A stretch of DNA of 64,000 nt from an uncultured Desulfovibrio sp. GTDB taxonomy: Bacteria > Desulfobacterota > Desulfovibrionia > Desulfovibrionales > Desulfovibrionaceae. This document shows positions 52,673-63,118 of the stretch, one piece after another. Positions within the stretch are counted from its first letter, which is position 1. Each line of letters starts with the position of its first letter. Under the pieces are notes generated by a model. That model had not been told where the DNA came from and ran no database searches. It saw only the letters and a program-made list of their open reading frames with translations. The position numbers and the translations under genes are program-made. The stretch covers positions 310,001-374,000 of the forward strand of contig CAJXYU010000003.1 in NCBI GenBank assembly GCA_913063155.1, read 5' to 3'.

Positions 52673-55312
52673 ATGAAGGCCGCTGAAATCCGTAAACGTT
52701 TCCTGGAATATTTCAAAAAGAACGGACACGCCGAGGTGGAATCCTCGCCGCTGATCCCCAAGGACGACCCCACCCTGCTGTTCACCAACGCGGGCATGGT
52801 CCAGTTCAAGAAGCTCTTCCTGGGGCAGGAAAAGCGCGACTATTCCCGCGCCACCACCTCCCAGAAGTGCCTGCGCGTCGGCGGCAAGCACAACGACCTC
52901 GAAAACGTGGGCCGCACCGCGCGCCATCACACTTTCTTCGAGATGCTCGGCAACTTCTCCTTCGGCGACTACTTCAAGGAAGACGCCATCAAGTTCTGCT
53001 GGGAATTCCTGACCGAAGAGGTCGGTCTGGACAAGGACAAGCTCTACATTACCATCTATAAGGACGACGACGAAGCGGGCGAGCTGTGGCGGAAGCTCTG
53101 CGGCATCCCGTCCGAACGCATTTTCCGCCTGGGCGAGAAGGACAACTTCTGGTCCATGGGCGACACCGGCCCCTGCGGCCCGTGCTCCGAGGTCCACTTC
53201 GACCAGGGCGAGCACATGTGCTGCGGCGAACACTGCGGCATCGGCCAGTGCGACTGTGACCGCTACCTGGAAATCTGGAACCTCGTGTTCATGCAGTACG
53301 ACCAGGCCGAGGACGGCGTCCGCACTCCGCTCCCCCGCCCGTCCATCGACACCGGCATGGGCCTGGAGCGCATCGCCGCGGTCTGCCAGGGCGTCTACTC
53401 CAACTACGACACCGACCTGTTCCAATCCATCATCAAATACACCGCCGATCTGGGCGGCGTGGAATACGGCAAGGACTGCGACATCGACACGGCCCTGCGC
53501 GTCATCGCGGACCACAGCCGGGCCATCGCCTTCCTGATCCCGGATCAGGTGCTGCCCTCCAACGAGGGCCGCGGCTACGTGCTGCGCCGCCTCATCCGCC
53601 GCGCCTACCGCTTCGGCAAGCTCATGGGCCTGAAGCGCGCGTTCCTGTACAAGACCGCGTCCAAGGTCTGCGACGACATGGGCGCCCACTATCCCGAGCT
53701 GAACGAGCACCGCGACTTCATGGTCAAGGTGGTCAGGGAAGAGGAGGACCGCTTCGCCAAGACCCTGGACAAGGGCTTGGCCATGCTCGAAGAGGAACTG
53801 GAGGCGCTCAAGAAGACCAACGCCGCGCTGGTGCCCGGCGACATCACCTTCCAGCTCTACGACACCTACGGGTTCCCCATCGACATCGTGCGCGACGTGG
53901 CCGAAAAGCACGGCCTGGACGTGGACGAGCCCGGCTTCGATACACTGATGGCCGAGCAGAAGGAACGTTCCAAGGCCGCTTGGAAAGGCTCGGGCGAAAA
54001 GGACGTGGCCTCCACCTTCCAGGTGCTGCTCGAAGAATCCGCGACTTCCGATTTCACCGGCTACGACACCCTCACCGGCGAATCAACCATCACCGCCCTG
54101 CTGGACGTGGACGGCAAGCGCGTCGAGTCCCTGTCCGAAGGCGACAACGGCTGGCTGGTGGTTCAGGCCACCCCGTTCTACGGCGAGTCCGGCGGACAGT
54201 TGGGCGACATCGGGAGCATCGAGGCAGGTTCCGGCATGGCCGACGTGGCCGACACGGTCAAGCCGTCCCCGGCCCTGACCGGTCACAAGATTTCCGTCAC
54301 CCAGGGCGGCATTGCGGTGGGCGACACCGCCGCCCTCAAGGTGGACGCCGAAACCCGCACCGCCTCCATGCGCAACCACACCGTGACGCACCTGCTGCAC
54401 GCCGCGCTCAAGGAAGTGCTGGGCGACCACGCCAACCAGTCCGGTTCGCTTGTCGGCCCGGACCGGCTGCGGTTCGACTTCACCCACATCAAGGGACTGT
54501 CCGATGAAGAGATCGCCCGGGTCGAGGAGCTGGTGAACAAGGCCATCCTCGACAACCACGCCGTGGTGCGCGAGGTCATGAGCGTCGACGCGGCCCGCGC
54601 CAAGGGCGCCACCGCCCTGTTCGGCGAAAAGTACGGCAATGAGGTCTGCGTGGTGGAAGTGCCCGGCGTTTCCATGGAGCTGTGCGGCGGCACGCACCTG
54701 AAGACCACGGGTCAGGCCGGTTCCTTCGTGATCCTTTCCGAAGGCGGCGTTGCCGCGGGCATCCGCCGCATCGAGGCCGCCACCGGCTGGAACGCGCTCC
54801 GGCACCTGAACGAGCGACGCGCCGCCGTGGCCGAGACCGCCAAGCTTTTGAAGGCCAAGCCCGAGAAGCTGGCCGCCAAGGTCAAGGACCTCCAGAAGCA
54901 GGTCAAGGACATGCAGAAGGAGATGGAAAAACTTCAGGCCAAGGTCGCTTCCGGCGCGGGCAAGGACCTCATGAGCGAAGCCGAGGAGATCGGCGGCGTC
55001 ACTGTGCTGGCCACCAGCATCGAGGCCCCGAACATGAAGGTCATGCTCGACCAGATGGACAACCTGCGCTCGCGCATGGAATCCGGCATCATCTGCCTGG
55101 TCTCCGGGCACGAGGACGGCAAGGTGTCCGTGGCCTTGGCCGTGACCAAGGATCTGCACGGCCGGTTCAAGGCCGGTGAGTTGATCAAACCCGTGGCTGC
55201 CGAGGTCGGCGGTTCCGGTGGTGGTCGTCCGGACCTCGCCCGTGCGGGTGGTTCGGATGCCTCCGGCATCGACAAGGCGGTGGCCAAGCTCAAGGAGCTG
55301 ATCGCCGGTTAG
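52673..55312 (+). CDS. alaS: Alanyl-tRNA synthetase
   Basis: 879 residues from ATG 52673 (the track's GTG-type start at 52655 is six codons earlier). Class II core with [33 protein letters not shown], and [12 protein letters not shown]; then the editing domain with [16 protein letters not shown] and the zinc motif [10 protein letters not shown]; the C-terminal oligomerisation domain ends in [15 protein letters not shown]. It attaches alanine to tRNA-Ala and hydrolyses mis-serylated tRNA. Very high GC3 matches a highly expressed gene. The terminator follows directly. Confidence 0.96.
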   Translation: MKAAEIRKRFLEYFKKNGHAEVESSPLIPKDDPTLLFTNAGMVQFKKLFLGQEKRDYSRATTSQKCLRVGGKHNDLENVGRTARHHTFFEMLGNFSFGDYFKEDAIKFCWEFLTEEVGLDKDKLYITIYKDDDEAGELWRKLCGIPSERIFRLGEKDNFWSMGDTGPCGPCSEVHFDQGEHMCCGEHCGIGQCDCDRYLEIWNLVFMQYDQAEDGVRTPLPRPSIDTGMGLERIAAVCQGVYSNYDTDLFQSIIKYTADLGGVEYGKDCDIDTALRVIADHSRAIAFLIPDQVLPSNEGRGYVLRRLIRRAYRFGKLMGLKRAFLYKTASKVCDDMGAHYPELNEHRDFMVKVVREEEDRFAKTLDKGLAMLEEELEALKKTNAALVPGDITFQLYDTYGFPIDIVRDVAEKHGLDVDEPGFDTLMAEQKERSKAAWKGSGEKDVASTFQVLLEESATSDFTGYDTLTGESTITALLDVDGKRVESLSEGDNGWLVVQATPFYGESGGQLGDIGSIEAGSGMADVADTVKPSPALTGHKISVTQGGIAVGDTAALKVDAETRTASMRNHTVTHLLHAALKEVLGDHANQSGSLVGPDRLRFDFTHIKGLSDEEIARVEELVNKAILDNHAVVREVMSVDAARAKGATALFGEKYGNEVCVVEVPGVSMELCGGTHLKTTGQAGSFVILSEGGVAAGIRRIEAATGWNALRHLNERRAAVAETAKLLKAKPEKLAAKVKDLQKQVKDMQKEMEKLQAKVASGAGKDLMSEAEEIGGVTVLATSIEAPNMKVMLDQMDNLRSRMESGIICLVSGHEDGKVSVALAVTKDLHGRFKAGELIKPVAAEVGGSGGGRPDLARAGGSDASGIDKAVAKLKELIAG

Positions 55313-55336
55313 TCACCGACTGACATATTAGAAATG

Positions 55337-55376
55337 AACCCGGCCGGCAGGAGCAATCCTGCCGGCCGGGTTTTGT
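55337..55376 (+). terminator. Terminator after alaS
   Basis: AACCCGGCCGGCAGGA-GCAA-TCCTGCCGGCCGGGTT, 16-bp arms, followed by TTGTTATTT. Confidence 0.92.
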
Positions 55377-55825
55377 TATTTCTCTTTCTTCTTCGGAGGT
55401 GGAGGAGTCTTTTCCCCTAACTGAATTCAAATAAATGCCCTTCCGGGCAATCAAGTGAAGTACAACCACCCGGCTATTTTGAGAACCATTTGAGGAAAGG
55501 GGTGAGGGAGGCGGCTCCGGGCCGCCCCTCCCTTTCCCCCTCTCCTGCGACCTCTCCCCCAATCCCTCCATACCGTACGAGAGCTGAGTGCAAACCTTGC
55601 AACGGACAAGCGGAATAAATGGAGTGGAAACCACAGGACTGTGCGAACAACCAAATCCTGCTGGACTCACGAATCATGGAAACGCACAGGCCGAGAGGTC
55701 AGAAAACAGCGGCGACCAGCGGGAGCGTCGCTGTTTTCTCCGAACGGACTGCAAGCGTTTCCTGATGAGAGAGTTGCGGGCCGGACGAGAGCAGGCCGTT
55801 TTTTTGCCTTCTTTTTTTGGGCCAG

Positions 55826-55869
55826 CAAAAAAAGAAGGTCGCCCGAGGGGGCGAAACCCCTGAGCGACC
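55826..55869 (-). terminator. Terminator of the acyltransferase gene
   Basis: On the minus strand GGTCGC ... GCGACC encloses AGGGG-TTTCGC-CCCCT and is followed by TTCTTTTTTTG, an efficient end about 90 bases after the stop. Confidence 0.75.
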
Positions 55870-55955
55870 AAGCTATTTCAATTGGTGCATGCGCGTCAGC
55901 GCACCCACCAAACAAGGCGGACACACCTCCCGCACCATTACTATATATAATAAAA

Positions 55956-57008
55956 TTACGGCGTCACCCGAACCGGCACCCCGGCCCACCTCTCACCAAT
56001 CCGCCGCTTGAGCATGGCCACGCCCGGCTCGAACAGACAATGCACCAGCACCGCCAGTGCGAGCGAGGTACAGAGAATCGTCCAACCGATGGGCTCTTCG
56101 AAAACCGCTTCGAATACGACGATGACGCTCAAATGCACCAGATAGAACGGATAGCTGATCTTACCGATGAGCCGGTCCCAACGGAACCGCCGAAACCAGC
56201 GGAAAACGAACGGCATGGACACCAAAGCCATGCCGGGCAGGAAATACGGCTCCATGACCTCGGGCACCTCGTCGGCAATGATGACCATGCATATCAGCCA
56301 GGCAAAGAAGAACAGGTCGTACACCCGAGCCCGCTCGGACAACGCCGTGTGCACCCGGTAAGCCAGGATGCCGCAGCCGAAAAGCCAGAACTCCAGCGGA
56401 AAGAACCGGGTGAAGAAGGTGTAGTCGCCGCCGCCCGCCAGCTTCACCCCGATCTTAAGGGCCATACTGGCGAGCACCAGACAAAGCAGTGTCCGGCTTC
56501 GCAGACGCACCAGAAACGGGGCCATGACGTAGAACAACAACTCCAGTGAAAGAGACCACGCCTGAGGCAACAAAGCCAGGGCCCACAACCCGTCGTGCGG
56601 CTCGGCCACGAACTGCAAACCGCCGTCCACGGCAGGCCCGAGACAGAAAAGCAGCTCCTGCCCGAACAGACAGACCGAAGTCCAGACCATGACCACGACC
56701 CCGGCCGGGTCCGCCAGCACGGCCCGCAACTTCGCGCCCGTGGACATGGGGTGGATGTCCGCGGACATGAGCAGCCCCACGCTGAGCAGCAGCGCGAACA
56801 CGTACATGGGATACAGCGTCAGGAACCGGCCGAGATAGAAATGGCGCCTGGACCGATAGGTGCGGTCCAGGATAAGCGCCATGTAGAAGCCGGAAATGGC
56901 GAAAAAGGTCAGGACCGCCTCGTGCCCGTCCACGATGAGCAAGTCCTCGTGAATGGGATTGTGCGAATGCAGAACGGCAACAGCCAACAAAAGCCGAATG
57001 ATACCCAT
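55956..57008 (-). CDS. Acyltransferase family 3 membrane protein
   Basis: 350 residues from ATG 57008 behind GGAG; the track adds 42 residues. Ten or so membrane helices in the acyltransferase-3 arrangement: the N-terminal AVAVLHSHNPIHEDLL with conserved His, then FYLGRFLTLYPMYVFALLLS and AWSLSLELLFYVMAPFLVR, and KISYPFYLVHLSVIVVFEAV near the end. Such proteins O-acetylate or otherwise acylate surface polysaccharides at the inner membrane. The acceptor is unknown. It stands alone, ending at a strong terminator. Confidence 0.85.
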   Translation of the reverse strand: MGIIRLLLAVAVLHSHNPIHEDLLIVDGHEAVLTFFAISGFYMALILDRTYRSRRHFYLGRFLTLYPMYVFALLLSVGLLMSADIHPMSTGAKLRAVLADPAGVVVMVWTSVCLFGQELLFCLGPAVDGGLQFVAEPHDGLWALALLPQAWSLSLELLFYVMAPFLVRLRSRTLLCLVLASMALKIGVKLAGGGDYTFFTRFFPLEFWLFGCGILAYRVHTALSERARVYDLFFFAWLICMVIIADEVPEVMEPYFLPGMALVSMPFVFRWFRRFRWDRLIGKISYPFYLVHLSVIVVFEAVFEEPIGWTILCTSLALAVLVHCLFEPGVAMLKRRIGERWAGVPVRVTP

Positions 57009-57369
57009 TGCCCACACTCCACCGCCAGGTGGCGGCCCTCTGTCGGAGGCGCGGCGTGCGCGCCCCGTCCTGTCCGAGAACGACTCCCCTTCCGGGGCCA
57101 GAAGAATATACTTGGCGACGATTCCGAAAGGCAATCGAAATCATGCGTATAAGGCCGCTCTTTCCTGAAGCTGTGAGAAATTTTCATTTCTCGCGAAAAA
57201 AAACTTTATTTTTCTCACCAACCGCGTTATTCAACCCGCCCGGACCAAGTGTTCGAAACCATATTTCTCTAGGTGAAACGGCATCCAACGACCCTTTGCG
57301 CAGCCGGACATCCCCGTCCCAACCCGTTCCTGGCAGCCCCGAGGCAGTTCGCAGCAGCCGCGTCATCGC
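57009..57369. other. Gap upstream of the rplM promoter
   Basis: About 360 bases between the divergent acyltransferase and the rplM promoter. AT-rich around 57180-57220 (GCGAAAAAAAACTTTATTTTTC). No ORF with support. An untranslated leader for the L13-S9 operon would lie further down, 57400-57432. Confidence 0.3.
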
Positions 57370-57398
57370 TTGACATGTGTGGACATTATCCGTAAATG
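57370..57398 (+). promoter_or_regulatory. Sigma-70 promoter of rplM-rpsI
   Basis: TTGACA, 17-base spacer, TAAATG, about 35 bases before ATG 57433. Consensus match only. Confidence 0.55.
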
Positions 57399-57432
57399 TC
57401 CCGTTCCAAGTTTGTGCAAGGAGCATTTTATT

Positions 57433-57861
57433 ATGAAGACATATAGCCCGACTCCCGAAGATGTCCGTCAGGACTGGTACGTCGTGGACGCAACCGACAA
57501 GGTTCTCGGCCGTTTGGCCACCGAGATCGCCAACTGCCTGCGCGGCAAGAACAAACCCGAATACGCCCACCACATGGATATGGGTGACTTCGTGGTTGTC
57601 ATCAACGCCGACAAGATCAAGGTGACCGGCGACAAGCTGAACAAGAAAATGTATTACAAGCACACCGGTTTCCCCGGTGGCATCAAGTCCAAGTCCCTGG
57701 GCGAGATGCTGGAGAAGAAGCCCGAGCTGGTGATCACCACCGCAGTCAAGGGCATGCTTCCCAAGAACCGCCTGGCACGCAAGCAGATCAAGAAGCTGAA
57801 AGTGTACGCAGGTTCCGAGCATCCTCACGCTTCCCAGCAGCCCAAAACCTTGGAATTTTAA
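57433..57861 (+). CDS. rplM: 50S ribosomal protein L13
   Basis: 142 residues from ATG 57433 (AAGGAG upstream). Motifs [20 protein letters not shown] and [20 protein letters not shown] are typical L13, with [21 protein letters not shown]. An early assembly protein of the large subunit. The pair rplM-rpsI is a conserved operon; rpsI starts 12 bases later. Confidence 0.96.
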   Translation: MKTYSPTPEDVRQDWYVVDATDKVLGRLATEIANCLRGKNKPEYAHHMDMGDFVVVINADKIKVTGDKLNKKMYYKHTGFPGGIKSKSLGEMLEKKPELVITTAVKGMLPKNRLARKQIKKLKVYAGSEHPHASQQPKTLEF

Positions 57862-57873
57862 GGGGAAGAGACC

Positions 57874-58263
57874 ATGAGTGATTTCAATTACGGCACCGGT
57901 AAAAGGAAAAACGGCATCGCCCGCACCCGTCTGTACGCTGGCTCCGGTCAGATCACCGTCAACGGCCGCCCGTTCGACGAGTACTTTCCGCGCAAGACCC
58001 TGCAGATGATCATCCAGCAGCCGCTGAAAATGACCAAGACCATCGACAAGCTCGACGTGAAGGTCACCTGCAACGGCGGCGGCGTGGCCGGACAGGCCCA
58101 GGCCGTCCGTCACGGCATTGCCCGCGCCCTGTGCGAGTTCGATCCGGAACTGCGCGCCGTGCTGAAGAAAGCCGGCCTGCTCACTCGCGACGCTCGTAAG
58201 AAAGAACGTAAGAAGTACGGCCTGCGTGGTGCACGCGCCAGCTTCCAGTTCTCCAAGCGTTAA
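57874..58263 (+). CDS. rpsI: 30S ribosomal protein S9
   Basis: 129 residues, full length. The N-terminal [17 protein letters not shown] and the C-terminal [20 protein letters not shown] ... FSKR are the S9 signature, with the tail reaching the decoding centre. GGGGAAG precedes ATG 57874. Second gene of the rplM operon; a strong terminator follows. Confidence 0.96.
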   Translation: MSDFNYGTGKRKNGIARTRLYAGSGQITVNGRPFDEYFPRKTLQMIIQQPLKMTKTIDKLDVKVTCNGGGVAGQAQAVRHGIARALCEFDPELRAVLKKAGLLTRDARKKERKKYGLRGARASFQFSKR

Positions 58264-58292
58264 GCCGAGCGAAAGCCGCAATACGACTCTTC

Positions 58293-58320
58293 AAGGCCGG
58301 TACCTTCGGGTGCCGGCCTT
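58293..58320 (+). terminator. Terminator after rpsI
   Basis: AAGGCCGGTACC-TTCG-GGTGCCGGCCTT, 12-bp arms with one G-T, followed by TCGTCGTCGG. Confidence 0.85.
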
Positions 58321-58448
58321 TCGTCGTCGGTTACGGTCCTGTGTCCCGCCCGTCCTTTCCGGCGGAAAACCGAACCACAGAGTGACGGGAATATTATATT
58401 TTATGAACGTTCCTTGCCAGAAAGACCCATTCCCCCTATTATCCCGCC

Positions 58449-59711
58449 ATGGCTACGAAGAAGAAACCGCAACCACGACTGCTCTTTTCCGACGAACAAG
58501 GCCAGATTTACGACCACCCCGACCTGCTGCTGATGGTCCGCAGAGGCTCGGAGTTCGGCCTGCCCCGTCCCGATGAAATCATGCCGCTCCCGGCGGAAAG
58601 CGAATTTTTCATGCTCCCCGGCCGCCATGCCGTGGGCTACAACCAGGAAACCGGCGAGGTGGAAGTCATGGAGGAGCTCGGCGTGGCCGCGTTCGCCTGC
58701 CCGGGCAACACGGTCACCGGCATTGCCGCCTATGAATCCGACGCCGACGCCCAGCCGCTTCCCCTGCTCTCCTACGCCGCCATCGGCTATGCGGACGGCA
58801 AGTTCTGGGTCTGCGCCAAAAAGGTGGACACGGACAAGCGGCAGGTGTTCAACAACATCGCGCCGGATCGCGTGGAAGCCGGAGCGCACCAGCTCATGCA
58901 GGAAATGCCGGACAACCGGCTGGTGCATCACCTGGCGGGCTGCGCCCTGACCAACGGCTGTCCGGCGGCCAAGAACCTGGCCCTGGGCCGGTTCGAATGC
59001 CCGCTGCCCACCGCGCGCACCTGCAACGCACGCTGTGTGGGATGCATCTCGGAGCAGCCCGAGGATTCCGGGTTCCCCGCTCCCCAGTGCCGCATCTCGT
59101 TCACCCCCACGGCCAAGGAGATCGTGGACATCATGCGCCGCCACGAATCGCGCGAGCGCCGTCCCATCTTCTCGTTCGGTCAAGGCTGCGAGGGCGAACC
59201 CCTCACCGAAGTGGAACTGCTCGTGGAGGCCATCAAGGCCTACCGGCACGAGGGCGGCACCGGCACCATCAACATCAACACCAACGGCTCCCGGCCTCCG
59301 GCCATGCCCGCGCTCAAGATCGCCGGAGCCAACTCCATCCGGGTCAGCATGAACAGCGCCCGCAAAGAGACCTACGAGGCCTACTACCGGCCCAAGGGGT
59401 ACGGCTGGGACGACGTGCGCGAGACCATCTGCAAGGCGCACGAGGTGGGCCTGCACGTGTCGCTCAACCTGCTCTACTTCCCGGGCATCACCGACACCGA
59501 GCAGGAATTGGAGGCACTCATCAAACTGGGCGAGGAATGCCACTACGATTTCGTACAGCTGCGAAACCTGAACATGGACCCGGAGCTGTATCTCAAGCTC
59601 ATGAAACCTTTCGACTTCGGACCGTGCATGGGCTTCATGAACTTCAGGAAACGCCTCAAGAAGGCCCTGTCCTGGCTTGAATACGGATACTTCAACCCGT
59701 ATCTCGGGTAG
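58449..59711 (+). CDS. Radical SAM domain protein of unknown pathway
   Basis: 420 residues. A central radical SAM core carries the [4Fe-4S] site ARTCNARCVGCISEQPEDSG (CX3CX2C) preceded by a 180-residue N-terminal domain that itself has a CALTNGCPAAKNL pair. Downstream strands GEPLTEVELLVEAIKAYR and NTNGSRPPAMPALKIAGANS are typical of the TIM-barrel. The N-terminal extension is unusual and may bind a second cofactor or substrate. No neighbour suggests a pathway; it stands alone between rpsI and the DUF169 gene. Widely conserved in this family of bacteria, function unknown. Confidence 0.85.
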   Translation: MATKKKPQPRLLFSDEQGQIYDHPDLLLMVRRGSEFGLPRPDEIMPLPAESEFFMLPGRHAVGYNQETGEVEVMEELGVAAFACPGNTVTGIAAYESDADAQPLPLLSYAAIGYADGKFWVCAKKVDTDKRQVFNNIAPDRVEAGAHQLMQEMPDNRLVHHLAGCALTNGCPAAKNLALGRFECPLPTARTCNARCVGCISEQPEDSGFPAPQCRISFTPTAKEIVDIMRRHESRERRPIFSFGQGCEGEPLTEVELLVEAIKAYRHEGGTGTININTNGSRPPAMPALKIAGANSIRVSMNSARKETYEAYYRPKGYGWDDVRETICKAHEVGLHVSLNLLYFPGITDTEQELEALIKLGEECHYDFVQLRNLNMDPELYLKLMKPFDFGPCMGFMNFRKRLKKALSWLEYGYFNPYLG

Positions 59712-60027
59712 AAAATTTGAGGAAGGGGAAAAGGCCCGCCCAAGGCTTTCTCCCTTCCTCCAAACCGACTTCCTCCCACATTTCGGCTACAGTGAAGAGA
59801 CATGGACGCCATATGGCGAAGATGTCTCTTGAGAAAAAAATCACAAGACGAACCACACTCACCACCTCCTCCACCCTTTTAGACGAAAGAGAAAGTTCAA
59901 CATTTCACAAGCAAAAATTTTTCTCCCCTCACAAAGAGATTGTGATTATTGACACAAGGCCGTCGACCTCGAATCGCCCCGACTCCAGGCCGCAGCAGAA
60001 TACCTACCCCATCAGGAGAAACAAGCT
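59712..60027. other. Intergenic region with hairpin and possible binding site
   Basis: 316 bases. GAGGAAGGGGAAAAGG (59719 on) pairs loosely with GCTTTCTCCCTTCCTC and may be a terminator without a T-run. TTGTGATTATTGACACAA (59940-59957) is a nearly symmetric 18-base site of the Rex/Crp-Fnr kind about 70 bases before the DUF169 gene. No ORF is supported. Confidence 0.4.
59940..59957. promoter_or_regulatory. Candidate Rex or Crp/Fnr-type binding site upstream of the DUF169 gene
   Basis: TTGTGATTATTGACACAA, with outer TTGTG/CACAA arms perfect and inner positions off consensus. Confidence 0.35.
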
Positions 60028-60804
60028 ATGACTTACAAGGAAATGCAGGACGTGCTCATGAAGGAGCTGCGTCTCTATCACTACCCCGTCGCAGTCAAAT
60101 TTTTCTTTGATCAGGCCGAACTGGACGCCTTCCAGAAAGCCACCCCGGAAATCCACACGCCGATCAAGCCCATGACCTTCTGTCAGTGGGAGATCGCCGC
60201 GCGCATGTCGGGCCAGATAGTCTATTCCGACGTGGACGGCCTCGGCTGCGGCAACGCCAAATTCAGCTTCGGCTGGAAGGGCCTGGACGAGGCCGAAATC
60301 AAGGCCCACCGCAAATATGTCCGCGACCTGGATCAGGCCGAACGCTTCGTCAAAACCAAGACCCGCCTCCCGGAAGGCCTGCTGGGCGTCGCCGTGGCCC
60401 CCCTGGGCTCCGTCGACGGTCTCTACGAGCCGGACACCGTCCATTTCTACTGTGACAACATGCAGGCCTACCACCTGGCCGTGGACTACATGGCCGCCAC
60501 GGACACCCATCCGCTGCGCCCGAGCATCACCATGAACTCCTCGGCCTGCGGCGGCAACGTCTTCACCCTGGTGGAGCAGGAATTCAACATGCTCCCGGCC
60601 TGTTCCGGCAGCTACAACGCGGGCAAGACCGAGCGCGGCGAAATCAACGTGATCATCCCGGGCAAAAAGTTCGGCGCCGTCATGGACCGGCTCATGGAAC
60701 GCATCGAAGCCGCCAGCAGCTCCATCACCCGCCCCGGCGACGGCTTCCCCGGCGCGGACGTCTGCAAGAACTGCCCGCTGATCGTCTTCAAGAAAAACAA
60801 GTAG
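60028..60804 (+). CDS. DUF169 domain protein
   Basis: 258 residues. The family pattern is VAVKFFFDQAELDAFQ near the start, MTFCQWEIAARMSG, GNAKFSFGWKGL, and NSSACGGNVFTLVEQEFN with FPGADVCKNCPLIVFKK at the end; cysteines at CQW, SACGG and CKNC may bind a metal or cluster. DUF169 proteins are common in sulfate reducers and methanogens without a known role. CAGGAG precedes the ATG. Alone in its operon, with a terminator shared with the convergent MCP gene. Confidence 0.8.
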   Translation: MTYKEMQDVLMKELRLYHYPVAVKFFFDQAELDAFQKATPEIHTPIKPMTFCQWEIAARMSGQIVYSDVDGLGCGNAKFSFGWKGLDEAEIKAHRKYVRDLDQAERFVKTKTRLPEGLLGVAVAPLGSVDGLYEPDTVHFYCDNMQAYHLAVDYMAATDTHPLRPSITMNSSACGGNVFTLVEQEFNMLPACSGSYNAGKTERGEINVIIPGKKFGAVMDRLMERIEAASSSITRPGDGFPGADVCKNCPLIVFKKNK

Positions 60805-60837
60805 GAAGACCGGGACAGACCTCCCCTTCGACACGAA

Positions 60838-60871
60838 AAAACCGCCGCGCTCATGGAGTGCGGCGGTTTTG
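60838..60871. terminator. Bidirectional terminator between the DUF169 gene and an MCP
   Basis: AAAACCGCCGC and GCGGCGGTTTT form 11-bp arms around an 11-base loop, with A- or T-runs on both sides. It ends both convergent genes. Confidence 0.85.
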
Positions 60872-60885
60872 TTCATGCGGATCGC

Positions 60886-62916
60886 CTAGAAACGTTCAAA
60901 GGTGTCGTCTTCATCCATATCCATTTCAAGGGGAACGCCGTTGCCGGACGGTTCCTGCTCCTCCGCCCGGGGAAGAGCCCTCGGCACGCTTCCTCCGGTC
61001 CGCCTGTCGGTGGAACCTCCCATCTTGAAGAAAGCCATGGTCTTCTCGAGCTCCATGGCCTGTGTCGCCAACTGTTCCGCAGTGGAAGCGATTTCTTCGG
61101 AAGCACCGGCATTTGACTGGACAACGCTGTCGAGCTGCTGAAGGGCCGCATTGATTTCCGTAGCCCCTGTGTTCTGTTCGTTGCTGGCGGACGTGATTTC
61201 CTGAATCATCTCGGCTGTCTGCTCAATATTCGGGACAATGGAATCAAGCATTTTCCCGGCTCTGGTCGCCACCTCGACCGATTCGCCCGAAAGCTCGCTG
61301 ATCTCACTGGCCGCCTGACCCGACTTTTCCGCCAGCTTGCGCACTTCGGCGGCAACCACCGCAAACCCCTTGCCGTGCTCACCGGCTCGCGCCGCCTCAA
61401 TGGCCGCATTGAGCGCCAGCAGGTTGGTCTGCCGCGCAATTTCCTCGATAATGGAAATCTTCTCCGCGATCTGGGTCATGGAATCAACCGTCTGGCGGAC
61501 CGCCGCACCGCCTTCCTTGCCTTCGGCGGCGGTCTTGCGGGCAATGCCTTCCGTCTTCCCGGAACTCTCCGAATTCTGACTGATGCTCGAGGTCATCTGC
61601 TCCATGGCGGAAGACACTTCCTCCACAGCCGAAGCCTGCTCCGTGGCTCCCTGGCTCAGGCTTTCGGAGGAACTGGCCAGCTCCTCACTTCCGGAAGCTA
61701 CCGTGGCCGAGGCTTCCTGCACCTCGAGCACAATTTTGCGAAGCCTGTTGATCATGACGCCGAACGCATCGGCCAACTGACCGATCTCGTCCTTGCGGTC
61801 GACATCCAGGGTGACGGTGAAATCCCCCTGGGATAAGGACTGAGCCGCATCCACACTCTGCCGTATGACATTGGCGATACGCGAGGCGACAACCAGGGTC
61901 ACGAAGACGGATATTGCGATGAATGCGAGGGTGACGAGAATGTAGATCAGGATTGTCCGGCTTATGACTCCGTCGAGTTTTTCAAGGGCCGCCTCCACCT
62001 TGGTCACTTCCTTTTCACCCAGCTTGTCGATGCTGTCCCGCATGCTCGAAAAATTCGTGTCGCTTTCATTCAGCATGTCCACTTTCATGAGGTTCTTTTC
62101 AATATTGGTGCGGGTCAGGTCGACGACCTTCCGGCTCTGCGTCTCCCACGACGAGAAACGTTGTTCGAAGTCCGACCTCAGCCCGGCCGCCGCCGCTCCC
62201 ACGAGGTCGGCGCCGGCAAGAACCCTGTCACGGGTCTGCCCTATGTTTTCGGCGAACGAATCAGCCTGGGCATTGACGGTCTCGATGTCGGACGCGCGGG
62301 TGATGAGAAGCTGCGCCACGTACGCCTGGTAGGCATCCCGGTCCGCATTGAGCACCTTGGAAAGAGCCTGTTCCATCCGCCTGCGCTCGAAAGGGCTCAG
62401 GGCGGGATCAGCCAACCGCTTGTCTATCATCTCTCCAAGCATGTCTATGACGTCGCGCATGGAGCCGAAGGATTCCAAGGCGGCGACTTCCGCCTGGTCA
62501 CGCGCAAGATTGGCCTCAAGGGTCTGGGTGGAAAGTTCAAAAATGGTCGTATTGTTTTTCTTCCACTGTGCAAACCGTTCCTTGAAGACGCCGAGGTTGC
62601 TGATCATGTCCTGGGAAAAGCGCTCGGAAGGTCCCAGAATCCTGTCCCAGGTCTGCTGCAGGTTGTCGTCACTGCTTTCCTTGGCCGCCTCCAACGCATC
62701 CAGGGAGTTGGCGTCCAGAGCTTTCACGACGGCGGCCTGAGCCTGATAGGCGTCACGGTCCGCGTCGATCATGGTGGCGCGGTCCATATGCAGCGTATTC
62801 ATTCCGTCGATGTCGGAATCCATGGTATAGAAACTCGACAAGCCGACCATGAAAATGATGATGATGGCTGCAATGGGTAAACCAACCATGAGCAGCAACT
62901 TCCATTTGATAGACAT
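60886..62916 (-). CDS. Methyl-accepting chemotaxis protein with helical sensor and C-terminal pentapeptide
   Basis: 676 residues from ATG 62916, five bases after GGGAGGG; the track's 62961 start is less likely. TM1 about 9-28, a 290-residue helical periplasmic domain, TM2 about 318-340, HAMP, and the signalling hairpin with [20 protein letters not shown]. The last residues TFERF again fit the x-[aromatic]-x-x-[aromatic] CheR/CheB tether, on an acidic 45-residue linker. Close in plan to the 46.4 kb MCP, possibly duplicated. Ligand unknown. Confidence 0.9.
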   Translation of the reverse strand: MSIKWKLLLMVGLPIAAIIIIFMVGLSSFYTMDSDIDGMNTLHMDRATMIDADRDAYQAQAAVVKALDANSLDALEAAKESSDDNLQQTWDRILGPSERFSQDMISNLGVFKERFAQWKKNNTTIFELSTQTLEANLARDQAEVAALESFGSMRDVIDMLGEMIDKRLADPALSPFERRRMEQALSKVLNADRDAYQAYVAQLLITRASDIETVNAQADSFAENIGQTRDRVLAGADLVGAAAAGLRSDFEQRFSSWETQSRKVVDLTRTNIEKNLMKVDMLNESDTNFSSMRDSIDKLGEKEVTKVEAALEKLDGVISRTILIYILVTLAFIAISVFVTLVVASRIANVIRQSVDAAQSLSQGDFTVTLDVDRKDEIGQLADAFGVMINRLRKIVLEVQEASATVASGSEELASSSESLSQGATEQASAVEEVSSAMEQMTSSISQNSESSGKTEGIARKTAAEGKEGGAAVRQTVDSMTQIAEKISIIEEIARQTNLLALNAAIEAARAGEHGKGFAVVAAEVRKLAEKSGQAASEISELSGESVEVATRAGKMLDSIVPNIEQTAEMIQEITSASNEQNTGATEINAALQQLDSVVQSNAGASEEIASTAEQLATQAMELEKTMAFFKMGGSTDRRTGGSVPRALPRAEEQEPSGNGVPLEMDMDEDDTFERF

Positions 62917-63118
62917 CATGCCCTCCCATTTTAAATGGATGCTTTTGCTCCATCCTACCAACTTGTGGGATTCAATCCATTAGAATCATTTCCTTTGGAA
63001 CTGGGCCGAAATCAAAACGACGGAACACCACATCGAGCATAAAAAATAACCCGGTGGACATGAAACGATATTTCAAGCTACTCAGGTAGACACCTCATTT
63101 CTTGCTCAGAGAGGGCCC

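Larger units (their letters stand above)
55313..55955. other. Long noncoding gap with several hairpins
   Basis: 640 bases without a convincing ORF (the 55641-56549 frame is antisense to the acyltransferase). It holds the alaS terminator, a GGGAGG/CCTCCC stem at 55506-55532, a GAAAACAGCG/CGCTGTTTTC stem at 55702-55738, CCTTCTTTTTTTG/CAAAAAAAGAAGG at 55807-55838, and the acyltransferase terminator. A short untranslated RNA between the second and third stems is possible, but strand is unclear. Confidence 0.45.

Noticed and set aside
55641-56549. 302-residue plus-strand ORF
   Set aside because: Mostly antisense to the acyltransferase gene and begins in a hairpin-rich noncoding stretch.
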